Source: Tipula vernalis (Eukaryota; Arthropoda; Insecta; Diptera; Tipulidae). From it: 64,000 nucleotides of DNA. The position numbers and the translations under genes are program-made. Location of the stretch: NCBI GenBank assembly GCA_958295665.1, contig OY282559.1, positions 252,211,461 through 252,275,460 on the forward strand, given 5' to 3'. Under the pieces are notes generated by a model. It saw nothing but the letters and a program-made list of their open reading frames with translations. It was not told where the DNA came from and ran no database searches. Shown here piece after piece: positions 1 to 10,959 of the stretch. How positions within the stretch are numbered: position 1 is the stretch's first letter; every line of letters begins with the position of its first letter.

Positions 1-1390
1 ATCTGGGCTTCTGCGAGCTTCAGTTCTGGTATGGTTACTTCCTTCGACTTCTGCCGTTGTTTATGAACATGAAGGTTTATGAACCTTTGGCAGTATACAC
101 AAATATACGCTTCAACTTATGAATGCTTGAAATTTTATCGATTAATTCATGTAGTCTGTTTGATTTGTCTCCAGCGGTTGTTGTGACACAAATGATATCT
201 TCCGCGTTATCCTTGTCGCTATCGGATTGTACATGTGGACCCTTGCATAAGGGTGTTGATGGCCATGTGTCTGGATTTTCTTGCAAAAAGGTTGGTCCCG
301 TCCACCACATTGAGTCTTGTTGCGTGATGGTAGAAGTTGCTGATCATCTTGTTGCTAAATCAGCTGGGTTTTTATCTGTTGGTACATAATTCCATTGTAG
401 CTATGGTAAATTATCTCTAATCTGTTATGTTCGATTGGCTACAAAAGTTTCTAACTTTGTGATCTCAGCTCTTATCCAGCCCAAAACTATGGTGGAGTCT
501 GTAAAGCGAACATCTCTATATCTTGGTAATTCATGGTGTTCTTGACCTACACTAGTAGTCTGGATAACAGATGCGCTGCATTTAGTTCCAGCCTTGGTAC
601 TGTCAGTTTTGTTTTGATTGAAGCAACTCTGGTTTTTGCTACTAACAAGCTTGTTGTAATTTGCTCGAGTGCGTTCGTGGATCTTAAATAATCCACTGCT
701 GACTTGTTGCTGGCCTTATGTTTGTTGCGAAGCATCAGCAAATCCGTGTAACATCAATTTTTGCGCTAACGTTGTTTTAACCCATCTTGGTACTTTTATT
801 CTCCTTAATTCCCCTAATTCGGTCTTATATTTTTTCCATTTATGTTGTATAGCTTCTGGCAGCTTATCATCCCACTGTATATCAGCTCTCCAAGTCCCTT
901 GCATTAGCAACTTTGCTGCTATCGTTATTGGTGACAGCTAGTCAACCGAATCAAATAGTTTTGAGGAGTCGGACAATAATGGAGTCATGTCGAATTCAAA
1001 CGTGTCATCTTCAGGATTATAGAGAATTCCAAGTGTTTTTATTATGTGGAAGATTTTTAAATTAATCATTCCTTTTGCTCGTAGGTGCTCTGGAATATTC
1101 GTCAAGATTTCAGCTGAATTTGACGCCCACTTGTGCAATGGAAATCCTTCGCCCTATCATCTGTTGTTGAATGGTTACAACCCCTTCAACACTGTCACCC
1201 TCAGTAAGTAGATCATCCACTTAAAAATCTCTTTCCATGATCTTTGCTGCTGTTGGATAGTTGTCCTTTTCTTCAGCTGCCAATTGTATTAATGTTCTTG
1301 CAGCGACAAACGTCGCTGCTGCTGTTCCATAAGTGACCGTTTTCAGTCTGTATTATTCTATTGCTACGGCTGACTCTACGTTTATATTTG
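1..1390 (-). pseudogene. BEL/Pao pol remnant (RT palm, RNase H, pre-integrase linker)
   Basis: Minus-strand reading gives recognisable Pao-family pol blocks in several frames: a palm segment with VDDLLTEG near 1220, HKWASNSAEIL near 1130, a block with HGFADASQQT ending near 716, a block with VPRLELNAAHLLSRLL near 560-600, and the WWTGPTFLQ pre-integrase motif near 305. The tyrosine of the RT catalytic YVDD box is replaced by a TAA stop (F-stop-V-D-D), so the active site itself is hit. Known of the family: these domains follow gag and protease in one polyprotein. Inferred: a dead copy, with at least three frame changes. Confidence 0.85.
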
Positions 1391-1391
1391 T

Positions 1392-2272
1392 CTAACCCAA
1401 CAACCTATTTAAATATGTTGAAATCAGCAGTCTCCTGTTGTTATATCTACGATTCAAAATTTCCCAAGCGGCCTGGTAATTTTCTTCTGTTGGTTTGAGA
1501 TGGTTGATTAATTTGGTCGCGGCACCATCCAACTGACCCTTTAAATAGTTGATTTTATGGGTGTCGTTGATCTGTGCTTTTTCATGGATCAGCTTGCTGA
1601 ATGTATTATGGAATCCGGTCCACTTCTGGTAATCTCCAGCAAATATTGCAATTTGAATTCGTGGTAGCCGAACGTTACCCGTTATCTGGTTTGTTGGTAT
1701 ACTTTTTTCCGTTCCCTTTATGTTCGTGGTTATTTTAAGGATGATAGTTTGATACTTTCTATCAATATTCTCGATGTATTGTTCTGTGAAATACTTCATC
1801 TGTTGTTCTTGTTCATCACTAACTAGCATGCAAATTTTCTCTTGGAGTTCGGCTATTTCATCCATGAGTTTCTGCATTGTTGCTAGTGAGAGTTTCATTG
1901 TCGGTTTTGTCCCAGTCTCGACAAGATTGAAAATCCTTTTCCCAAATCGAACGAATCCTTTTTCATCGGTTGTCGCTGTATTTGAAAACGTTGATTCTAG
2001 TGGCGGGCCAGTGGCGGTGTAAGTGGCGGGCCGTCGTTGAGTTTGGCTCTCATGATGGCAATAAATTCTTTGTATAAATCTTCCACTTGTTTTTGTATTT
2101 GGAAGTGAGGATGATCTCTGCTTAAACCTTCTAGCTGCCTTATCTGCTCATCCCTCTCTTGCAACTTTTTATAAGCTCCTTTCAGTTGTTGTATTCTAGT
2201 GGTTATAGGTTTTGGTGTTCCTATCGCTGCCATCTTTTTGAAGTTGCTATACATTTTACTAATGTCAGCCAT
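1392..2272 (-). pseudogene. BEL/Pao gag remnant (DUF1759-type)
   Basis: Two minus-strand blocks form one gag. The N-terminal block (2272-1997) begins MADISKMYSNFKKMAAIG and contains a charged helix. The second (1898-1392) carries the DUF1759-like stretch with LPRIQIAIFAGDYQKWTGF and LKGQLDGAATKLI, typical of Pao gag. The junction at about 1990-1900 needs a frame change, so the gene is broken. No zinc knuckle is visible: the gag is cut off before it and is fused almost directly to the RT palm at about 1390. Confidence 0.8.
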
Positions 2273-2476
2273 AAGCTGCTCTTGGTTAAATGCAAACGTC
2301 TACATTCTGAGTTGTTATGTGCGGTTTATTTTTGCAACAACTGCTTTTTACTTAAATTAATTAATTCGTATATTTGCGCAATTTGTTGTTGTTCACAGTT
2401 CACGTCGATAGTTGGATTATTAGTTTTGTATAATGTCTATGTTGAAGGCCTGGACAACGCCTTATCGCCAGTTGTT

Positions 2477-2494
2477 GGTTGGCTCGAAGGACCA
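2477..2494 (-). other. Primer binding site for tRNA-Tyr (BEL copy 1)
   Basis: The plus strand reads GGCTCGAAGGACCA (2481-2494), the last 14 nt of insect tRNA-Tyr including CCA; the minus strand is therefore TGGTCCTTCGAGCC, as expected for a PBS. The four bases before it (2477-2480) diverge from the tRNA. It sits one base inside the probable LTR end. BEL copy 3 has the same site with all 18 nt (45510-45527). Confidence 0.75.
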
Positions 2495-2495
2495 C

Positions 2496-2776
2496 TGTTT
2501 TAGATTCCGCCTCAGCTTAAATCAATTTTTTTTTTATTCACTTTGTTCTGAGCTTACCGCTTGGTGGGCGCTATTACAGAGAGTGAAATAACCATGAGTA
2601 TGGTTTGGTCAATACTGAATTTATTAGTCAATTTGTCTTATTTATATACAAATTTTTTACTTAAGAATTATACGCAGAATTGCATATATGATAAATGAAA
2701 CTATACACTATTAATTTTATCGTACATGATTAACCCTTCTCTTGCGTGGTATGATTAACCCTGTTCATACTGAACA
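2496..2776 (-). repeat. Probable 5' LTR of BEL copy 1
   Basis: Bounded inside by the PBS (minus strand ends ...AAAACA then one spacer base). The outer limit is placed at a minus-strand TGTTCAGTATGAACAG, which would give a 281-bp LTR with TG...CA ends and an internal TATATAAATAAG (near 2650) as a promoter. The outer end is inference because the partner LTR lies outside the window. Confidence 0.45.
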
Positions 2777-4015
2777 AGAACCGTTTTTAAAAACCATGCT
2801 TGTTTTCAAGTGTACTAAAAAGTAAAATATAATTTTTCCATCACTCGGAAAATAAAAGCATGGGCTGTTTCAAAGAAGTACCTTTTAACGATAATATCAG
2901 ACTCAAAGCTAAAACCATCGATGTATTGATGATTATTGTTGTTACACTACTACAGTATTAAATGTTATTAAATCCAACGTAAACAAACTGAACGTAGTAA
3001 GGTAATTTGCAAAACATTAACAACTGTAGACTTGATATAACCACCCGAAAAATAAACAAATGAAGTAATTGTGTGCCATCCGACCAATCTGAATATATAA
3101 ATGTCTGTTATTATAAATCCTAAAATTTCCAAGGCAGAAACGGTCAAAGAAAATGGACGAAGAATTTATAAAAGGATAAGTATCTTCCGAGGCCCTAGAC
3201 CAATGGTATATCATTCCCATTTCCTTCTTTTCTTTGTTGATTTGATATTTATCACCGCACAGGAATTGAAGACATTTTGTAGCGTTTTGAAAATTATTTT
3301 GTATGAAAGTTAATCAATTCGATATAATCATCAAAATCAACTTGATTCGATACTCGGTAATTTATTCGTTTGGTGTTTGAACTTCGAAAGTTTTCATAAA
3401 GTCAAAGGAAACCGAAAGTTTTCATAAAGCCAACAACGGCGGTTTCACCACTGTAAAAAATGCAGCCTAAATCACATGAAACTTAATCATTTGTAGCCGA
3501 CAGCATGTATATAGTTGTTTTCGAATGTATGTTATCGCCCAAAACGACAAATGCTGTTCATCAAATATCACGTGCAAATAATTACTTGCCAAAACCGATC
3601 ATTTATTTTTATAATATTTACATATTGCCAATTTTATCAAGTATCTGCTCATTTGATGAAATTTGTTATTATTATCGTAATGATTATCACAATCGCAGGT
3701 AAATATATCATATACTTACATATATCAGTAAACTTCAATTGGCATAATAATATGTACAGTTTAATCAAATTGTCTGTTAATCAATTATATTGGATGGGTT
3801 GCTAGCTGTTGTGAATCAATTTACGAAAATTTGGGCTTTTGGACAATTACGAGTTTACGACATGATTTCATTATATTTACAATCCATTCATGTTGTAATT
3901 TGATTATTTTGGGTGCACAATAAAATTTTTTATTTTGTTTGGGAAAAGCCGAGGGATTAAAGTCCAAAACAGTTTTGGATTTTTATTTTATTTTGACTTT
4001 TTTTTTTGTTTTTTT
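2777..4015. other. No gene seen; AT-rich intergenic sequence
   Basis: Short open frames at 3017-3313 and 3505-3805 have no recognisable motif and biased, AT-driven composition. A small direct repeat (CGAAAGTTTTCATAAAG, twice near 3385-3430) is present. Confidence 0.6.
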
Positions 4016-4021
4016 TTTATT
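4016..4021 (-). terminator. Candidate poly(A) signal of the SCP-2 gene
   Basis: AATAAA on the minus strand, about 170 bp downstream of the SCP-2 stop codon, followed by an A-rich tract. It is the first AATAAA that fits after the coding end; a plausible but unproven cleavage signal. Confidence 0.45.
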
Positions 4022-4190
4022 ATAGATCAAAAATAAAAATTTACAATTTACATAAAAATGAAATGATGAATCAAATAATAATAATTTGTAAATAATGAAT
4101 ATGAAAAATTTTCCTGGAATTTTTTTGATGTTCGAGAGAGTGTTTGTGTTTTGGTGATCGTTGAATATACTTATATTTTTGTCGTCTATT

Positions 4191-4577
4191 TTATTGGGCT
4201 AATTTTGACAAAAGTGCATTTGCCAAAGCTTTATCACCAACAATGGCAACTTTGCCGGTCGATACGGCATCTTCGGCTGATACTGATTTTGACCCAATTG
4301 CAACAAAATCTTCATCGCTTACTGTGACCGTGACATCGGGTGAGGCGGCGGTTCCTTGGCTAACGGTCAAATTTTTTAAATCAATAACTATAAATTGAAA
4401 AATAAATATGTTTAGCTAACTATGTAAGTGTTATGTAAAAATAGTAAACTTACTCCATGATTCGTTGGTGTCTCCGTTGACGTTCAATTGGAAAACTCCA
4501 AGGATGGTGCGTGGGCCATTTGGGTCGACGGCGGCAACGCGGGCCTTAATTCTTTCGATAACTTGGTCGGATTTCAT
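4191..4577 (-). CDS. SCP-2 domain protein (sterol carrier / non-specific lipid transfer), two exons
   Basis: Exon 1 is 4577-4454 and exon 2 is 4387-4191, joined across a 66-bp intron with GTAAGT donor and TATAG acceptor; the split falls after the first base of codon 42. The spliced frame is 106 codons with no stops. It starts MKSDQVIERIKARVAAVDPN; exon 2 has SPDVTVTVSDEDFVAIGS and ends KVAIVGDKALANALLSKLAQ. This is the usual length and pattern of a stand-alone SCP-2 domain: an N-terminal helix, the PDVTVTVSDEDF strand-turn that precedes the lipid cavity, then a helix entered by the KVAIVGD-type motif. The family binds sterols and acyl lipids in a hydrophobic tunnel, in cytosol or peroxisomes. 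SKL occurs but is followed by AQ, so there is no C-terminal peroxisomal signal. The start is supported by a TATA box about 90 bp upstream. Apparently intact; this is the only clear host gene in the window. The reading is mine by eye, without a search. Confidence 0.9.
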
Positions 4578-4636
4578 TTTTAATGGATTTTTATTTATTA
4601 ATTAGTTAGCTACTTTAGCAATTGAACCAAACACAA

Positions 4637-4670
4637 TGATTTTTCTAATAAATTGAGTCTCCCTTATATA
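4637..4670 (-). promoter_or_regulatory. TATA box and initiator of the SCP-2 gene
   Basis: Minus strand TATATAAGGG starts at 4670, and an initiator-like ATCATTGTG lies about 31-33 bp downstream (around 4637-4640). The ATG follows about 60 bp further on. The spacing is that of a standard insect core promoter. Confidence 0.65.
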
Positions 4671-4679
4671 GTCAAAAAA

Positions 4680-5928
4680 TTGTTATCATAATGATACCGA
4701 AGTGTATGTGTACATATCAATTTGTATATATACAAAAACTTTTATGTACATATGACACGATAACAACAACGAAAATAAATTAGTAAATAAATTAATCCAT
4801 AGTCCATAACTCCATGTACAAACTCGTAGTCTATATTCCGTTTTTTGAATAAAGTCTCTTACATATTATATTCTGGATAAAGGTATTACACACAATCTTA
4901 AGTTTATTTCGTAATATGTGGATAAGATGGACGGATTATCGATTTTAGTGTTTTGTTTAATTAAATTAAATAATTTATCCATGTTTTAATTACGCAAACT
5001 GAAACTTCGATAATTCAAAAAAAAAAAGGTTTTTGTCTTGTGATAAGACTAAGATACTTGGGTGTTTGATCTGATAGTTAGCAATTTAATTAAGAGTAGG
5101 TTAGACGTTTTTTGTCTGTTGTTATGAAGTAGTATAATGTTTTTTAATTTTTTTGAAACTAAGGAGTGTTACTGGTATAAAATCGATTTTAATCGATCGT
5201 TTGGGAAGTATAATCAATTTTATTTTTACGATACCATAAATATGTCACTTCAAAGTGCCATAAATGCTGGTATTGTAATAGTCTGCATGCAATTATGAGA
5301 ATATTACCAATTGTTTAATTGCACTTGAAAGATATGTTTTATCAGAGGGGGCTGCGTTATATATATATATCTATGATGTATATTTTTTAAATTGACTTAA
5401 ATACAGTCTAACACCAATATTATCGTATGTGATTACGTCTTATATTTGTCAAAACTGATAAATACCATCAGAAGCGCTTTAAGTGATGTAAGCGATTAAA
5501 TCAATAATATTAGGGGCATCAATGGGTGTCGGTTTGAACCGCTATGCCAACCATTTGCACTAAGTATAAAATTTCCCTGAAAAATATTCCCAGTGATTAT
5601 AGCAAAAGAAGTTTAAATGTTGCGAATATTGTTGTTTGATGTAATCGATTCTTACAAGTTTGAGATGAATGTAATTGATGTAATTTCATCGCCCTTCACT
5701 TTTTGTATTCCCTTAGTTAATAAACCAAACCCATGCAACTTACTTGCAACAGTTGTATCTGCTGATTTTGAATAAGAATAAAAGTGAGCTAATTTCCATT
5801 TATGGGCCTTAATTTTTTGAAGGAACATTGCTAACCATTGAATGTCTTTGTTTTATTCAAAGAAACACCAATAATAAGTGATGGTAAGCTTGAAACTTTT
5901 AAATATTAATAAATTCTTCCTTCGAGCC
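4680..5928. other. No gene seen; AT-rich intergenic sequence
   Basis: No coding motif, RNA gene or repeat with clear structure was recognised. A short (TA)n tract lies near 5360. Confidence 0.6.
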
Positions 5929-6033
5929 TTATATAAAGCAGCGACCTATGTGACAGTTCTACAGTACACCGCTGGGAGACTCTAACTGTACAATCCAGAA
6001 TAATAATTTTAGAGATTTTGAATTGGCCTGAAA
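5929..6033 (+). promoter_or_regulatory. Candidate core promoter with short untranslated first exon
   Basis: TATATAAAGC at about 5930 is followed roughly 25-30 bp later by GACAGTTCTACAG, and then by a consensus-like splice donor AAAG|GTGAGG near 6030. This layout would suit a short 5'-UTR exon of a plus-strand gene. No matching downstream coding exon was found in the next kilobase, so it could be chance. Confidence 0.25.
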
Positions 6034-7398
6034 GGTGAGGTGTATTCTACCTCTACGTAAAAAATAGAAAAATAAACAAAACCGCCAATGTCTATAAGTA
6101 CCAGAGAGACCTCGTAAGTATATTTAACAAAATTGCGCAACATTTTCAAACGCGCTAGATTTTCAGCGCAAAATTATAGTACGCTCCTAGTTTATCTCCT
6201 TCCTGTGGCACAATTCTGATGTTCCCAAAGAATTGGGATTTCGGAATTGATTTATTGTGATTTTTTAGTGTATTTTGGTATTACTTTTTCCAAAGTATAC
6301 GGTGGCGATTGGCAGTTTTTTAAAATTTTAGGAAAAATAGTTCCATTTCATAGCAATTTTGTGGGTTGGTATCGTTATCCGAAATAGAAAAATCCCAAAA
6401 AATCAAGTTTTTCTTAAATATAATAATTTTTAGAAATATTATTTTAATTCATTTTATACCTTAGATGATGGGAGTTGCTGCCCCCAAACCTCCGCTTTGA
6501 TGTTTTTTTGAAGTTCTAACATTCATAGAGATTGGAGCAGTTTTGAAAAATTTATGTTTTTTAATAATTGTTCACTTACTCAAATAGACAACTCCCCAAA
6601 GCCGCTTAGCAAATTAGCATTTGAACGTTTGCGCAAGGATGACAGAATAACCTCAGAAGAATTTGGAATTTTTTTAATAATTTTGAAGTTAACATTTCCG
6701 AAAATTGGAAGAAAATTTAATCCAGTATTGTTGATTCAGTAGTTATTGTAACTTCAAAATTATTAAAAATTAAAAATATTGAAAACCTGTCTATCTATGG
6801 GGTTGTTGAATAATTATTCGTGTAAATAATACTAATATACTTCTACGTGTTAATCTCAATTAAAACGATCTTAGGGTCGGTTGCATATTGTGGTCATTAC
6901 ACGAATTAAATAACCCAAGTAACAATTTGGAGTTGTCAAAACGTTGTGCCATCTAAAATTCACAGCAATTTAGTTATAATAACTTCATAAAAACTAATCA
7001 CTAATGTCAGTTTGTTGGTTTGTCGACGTAATAACAGCAAAAATGGTAATCGTAGTTTGCTTACTCGTAATAAATGGTAAATTAATTTTGAGACAGCAGT
7101 TTGATTTATTTAAAAATATAGGTTCCCAAATAGCAAAAAAATTATATTTGCAGTTTCGCTGTGCTTCATGCAAAATAGTTACTTAAGAAAAATTAATGTT
7201 TTTGCAGCAAACGCTTAGTTAAGGGAATCGGTTTCAAAATAGCAAAACAGTCAGAAATAACTAAACAGCTATTATTTTGAAAATTATTGTAACAATAACA
7301 ATTTATTGCTAAATGATTGGTAAAAAACATATTTCTATAATTCCATCTACAATTTGAATGATGTCATTTTAATTATGTTTTCTATACTTCAATAATTG
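6034..7398. other. No gene confidently seen
   Basis: Open frames at 6554-6742 (contains SKLAFERLRKDDRITSEEF) and 7004-7186 are too short and motif-free to call. The first has a protein-like composition and might be a worn exon or TE fragment. Confidence 0.5.
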
Positions 7399-8340
7399 TC
7401 ATAAATATTTTGTGAAATATTGACCTTCATCCGCTTTGCGAGTCTCTAGATCGCGAATGCCGTCAATGAATACGTCAATTTTAAGCCTATCCATGTAATA
7501 GGCCCACGCACTTGTATGTGCTAGATGCATTAGTCGCTCGATTGCTGTTGAAAATTCCTGTGGCGACTCTCCTCCCTTTTGGTGGCGGCTTTTCCATTCC
7601 ACGCGATAGATTTCCCGTTTATGATCACTGCTGTACTTCTGATCTAGCGCCGTCATAATTTCGGATAACTGTTGCGCTCTTGTTCCACTATTAACGCCGC
7701 GATACGTTCCAATGATTTTGATTGGCAGCCGTCTCAAATTGAAATTTGAAAATACTGAAAGATTCCGTCAAAATTTGGTGGCTTTAACTTGATTGTCTGT
7801 TACTACTTGCGTTGTTTTTCCGCTTGCTTTGACATCAGTTAATTCTTCGCCGTGTACCTTTGTAGACAATTGTAGAATTTTCTCGTCCATTTTGTTTTGG
7901 CCTTCGGCAATTTTTCCCATCTGACGCTCGATGATTTGGATTGGTTGTTTAATTTCACAAATTGGCTACCTCAGTTCTTGGATTGACTGGTCAATTTTTT
8001 CCATTTGTCGCTTGTTTTGTTGTTCCATCATTTGGTAACTGCGACAAATCAAAATTTCCAGAAGGTTCTTGTGCCCTTTCAACCAACGGTTGTTTTCCTC
8101 TTCTTTCTGCTCTATGGTTGCCGCATCTCCGTTAATTTCTCTTCAAAATCATGATGCTCTGCATCTAACCCTCTTGGCCTCACGTAGTCATGCTTGCAAA
8201 GTAGCTTTACTTCCATCAATGGACAAACTGCGTTTCTCAAATTCCTTCTTTAATTCTACACCAAAGAAATGGTGAAATTTGGTTTAGAGAATATTCTGCT
8301 TTGGGAAGCTTCTCATCGTCGAAAACGTCATCGTGCACAT
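7399..8340 (-). pseudogene. LTR-retrotransposon gag fossil (SAP-domain / capsid type)
   Basis: From about 8290 downward the minus strand gives KKEFEKRSLSIDGSKATLQA, matching the SAP-like helix found at the start of one insect Ty3/gypsy gag lineage. A coiled, Q/E-rich linker follows with stops and frame changes (8200-7800), then LPTFDG-type sequence and an open capsid block (7737-7399) with NSGTRAQQLSEIMTALDQKY, YRVEWKSRHQKGGESPQEF and RLKIDVFIDGIRD. Only gag is present; no protease, RT or LTR was found. A solo, decayed gag fragment. Confidence 0.7.
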
Positions 8341-9007
8341 CATGGTCCTCAAACATGTGATGTACCCTTATTCAGAATATAACATGCCTCTGAGATGAGT
8401 CTATATGCGAGACAACGACCCTAAACATAAGAAAGGCAAAACTGTTTTTAGGCACAAAAATCCGCAAGGAAATCAAAAGTATTTGTTGACGCTGAATCCA
8501 AATCTGGCAGAAAATTCCCTTATCACGTCTGGATTTTGGGATATCCTAACCTAAAAGTGGAAAAAAGGCTGTTTGTATGAGTTTTCAATATTTTACTGTA
8601 TTGTTAGAGAATTTCAGCAGTAAAAACCAATGGTTCAATAAATTTTTAATGTAAGCTAAATTTGCAATCCCTACCGCAAATCTGTTTTAATCTCTCCTTT
8701 TAACCAATTCCCTATAAATTAACATTCTAACAATATTTTGAACACCTAATCTCAAAATTGTTTCAATAGAAATTCAAATACCAAAGATTTAAAATTTAGT
8801 TTCAAAAATAGTCCTGATAAATTGTCGGACCCTAATACTCTCGAAACACCAAAATTGGCATGGCAAAACGTGAAACAAACAATTAACTAAAACTGAGGTT
8901 GGCATAATTGGTACTACTGACGCTCCCACAAATTTCGCGCAGGGCGCTCGGAAATCTCGAGCCGCCACTAATAGCAATTAGTATAATTACAATACCTAAA
9001 ATTAATC

Positions 9008-9056
9008 TGGAATAAATTATGATTGGAAGTCTGTACTATGTATATAAATAATTATC
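9008..9056 (-). pseudogene. mitochondrial tRNA-Gly remnant (NUMT)
   Basis: Immediately after the cox3 end the minus strand contains GACTTCCAATCATAA, the anticodon arm of insect mitochondrial tRNA-Gly (anticodon TCC), preceded by the acceptor/D-arm-like TTTATATA. The T arm is degraded. Its position next to cox3 supports the call. Confidence 0.6.
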
Positions 9057-9572
9057 TACCTCATCAGTAAATAGAAATATATAAATATAATCAAACTACA
9101 TCTACGAAATGTCAATATAAAGCTGCGGCTTCAAATCCAAAATGATGTCCTCTAGAAAAATGATAATTTAAATGACGAAGTAAACATACAAGTAAAAATG
9201 TTATTCCAATTAATACAAGTGGTCCATGGAATGCTGTTGCTATATAGAAAGTTGAACCATAAACTGCATCTGCAATAGTAAATGGAGCTTCAATTTATTC
9301 ATAGGCTTGTAAAATAGAGAAATAATTTCCTAAACTTACAGTAAATAATAAACGTTGTGTAGTTTGTGAATGATTTCCACTTATTAAACTATGAGGGACT
9401 CAAGTTACTGCTACACATGAAGCTAATAAAATTGCTGTATTTGATAGACTAATCTGAAATGGATTAAGTGGAACGATTCCTATTGGAGGTCACATTGTTC
9501 CTAAATCAATATCAGGTGATAAACTACTATGGAAAAATGCTGAGAAGAAATAAATAATAAAGAAAATTTCGG
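9055..9572 (-). pseudogene. cox3: cox3 pseudogene (NUMT)
   Basis: With the invertebrate mitochondrial code the minus strand reads FFHSSLSPDIDLGTMWPP, then [70 protein letters not shown] and WHFVDVVWLYLYISIYWWG, which are hallmark cytochrome c oxidase subunit III segments in the right order. A TAA interrupts QAYE-stop-IEAPF, and several conserved positions differ from functional insect cox3, so this is an old, non-functional copy. Standard-code translation would also stop at the TGA tryptophans. Confidence 0.88.
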
Positions 9573-9840
9573 GATTTTTTTTTTTATAAATAAAATTATT
9601 TTTCATCGTATTCCAGTTTTGGTAGAGATATTTTGCAGTTATTAGATAATATTGTCCTTGAATAAAATAGTTCAGCTGTTGTCAAAAGTGGACAAGTTAA
9701 TGGAGGTATTCATTGATATCGCGGATCAATTTGCGGGAACGTACTATCGAGGATTGACCAGAATGATAATAATTCTGCCCCATCCAACAATATTGTAATG
9801 AGAATGAGAACTCTTCGAGATATTATTAAGTCTGTTACAC

Positions 9841-9945
9841 GAAGGGTTTGCAAACCGGTTAAAACCGATTTGAAAAAATCGGGTTTTTCAATGAAATTCA
9901 AAAATTGAAAAAACGGTTTTTCTGAAAAAATAATCGGGTAATTTT
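9841..9945 (+). repeat. Possible hAT-like terminal segment
   Basis: AAGGGTTTGCAAACCGGTTA begins a stretch rich in CCGGTT/AACCG and CGGGTTTTT repeats, in the style of some hAT transposon ends. No partner end or transposase was identified, so the call is weak. Confidence 0.22.
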
Positions 9946-10049
9946 TGCTCGAGGTTATGAATGCCCCAAATCCAAAAATACTGTGATGAAACAAATTTTA
10001 AATTTTGGTACAAAGATTGAAAATGAACTTAAGGAAAAAGTAAAATCAA

Positions 10050-10860
10050 AACAAATCAATATAGACGATTCAACCTGGGTGGTTTGGCGTCTGTTGGAGG
10101 GGGGGATCAAAGTTGAGTAGATTAATCTACCAGCTCCGTAACCTTCCAGTAGGGTGCGCATCACGTGAGCTGTTCTGGTCTTGTCATTAGGCAGCTGCGT
10201 GATGGGTACAATTGTGTAAGGGGTAACCTGTTCACAATTCGCAAGTGTACGTACTGCCTCCTCGTGGCAACCACTGGTAACTAAGGCCATTTGGCACATT
10301 TTAGGCCATTTGGCACAGGCTAAAGTACGGCGCTAAAGGAGAAAACCTTGACAAAAAACCCTAATCTAAGGTGGAACAGCATATGCCGAAAGATGAATGG
10401 CTGTTAGGTTAATCAGCCCAAAATATGCGGACTCTGGATACCAGGCACCCTCCAGTTTTATTTAGCCTTCCTGTAGTAAAGCTGGGTGACCTACAGGTGA
10501 TTTGCAATTCCGAGCAACTCGTAAGAGTAAAATCAAACGGAATACGGGGCAGGAGTAGGAATATACGGGAGTGGGACAACCCTCTCGAGGTCCTTGAGCT
10601 CCAATACTACCGTATTTCTAGCGGAACTACATGCTGTAGTAAACATCTAGGAGGGAGAGCAATAAGCCCAGATAGTATGTATCACGTACCGGGAGGCAGT
10701 ATTGTTAGGTTCATTAAGAACCTGAATATTGACTGGACGGATAATTAAGCAGGGGCCAGCACAATAGATCTTTTAGGTCGCAGTGCGAAGTGGCTGATCG
10801 CCCGCATGGCCCCCCCAATAATAATAATAAATAATAAAGACGATACCTGAACCTAAATCT
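10050..10860 (+). mobile_element. LOA-like LINE derivative: 5' UTR joined to a 3' tail
   Basis: 10230-10480 aligns by eye with the 5' UTR of the LOA-like LINE at 50.7-51.0 kb: CTGCCTCCTCGTGGCAACCA, GCGCTAAAGGAGAAAACCTT and CAGGCACCCTCCAG have counterparts there in the same order. Instead of ORF1, about 370 bp of other sequence follows and ends in CCCCCCC then AATAATAATAATAAATAATA (near 10810-10835), a LINE-style 3' tail. I infer an internally deleted, non-autonomous copy. No coding frame is supported. Confidence 0.5.
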
Positions 10861-10959
10861 TTTTAATTTGGAACCTTTTGTGGAATCATCCTTCTGTGAT
10901 TGATGAGCATAATATGTCGTCAGCAAACACTAGGAAGGTCATTTGTAAATAAATTAAAT

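Larger units (their letters stand above)
1..2776 (-). mobile_element. BEL/Pao LTR retrotransposon, copy 1 (5' part, internally deleted, runs off left edge)
   Basis: Read on the minus strand, the order is probable 5' LTR (2776-2496), tRNA-Tyr primer site (2494-2477), gag (2272-1392), then the RT palm, RNase H and pre-integrase parts of pol (1390 to the edge). Protease and the RT finger region are absent between gag and pol, so this copy cannot be autonomous. Several in-frame stops break the pol part. The integrase and the 3' LTR would lie left of the window. Confidence 0.85.
8965..9572 (-). other. NUMT: nuclear copy of mitochondrial DNA (cox3 - tRNA-Gly - possible nad3 start)
   Basis: Minus-strand reading gives the last two thirds of insect cox3, a tRNA-Gly remnant and then a stretch resembling the first codons of nad3 (IVIILIAI). 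This is the ancestral insect mitochondrial gene order. TGA appears where cox3 has tryptophan, so the frame makes sense only with the mitochondrial code. The left boundary near 8965 is approximate; the right boundary near 9572 abuts a T-run. Confidence 0.85.
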
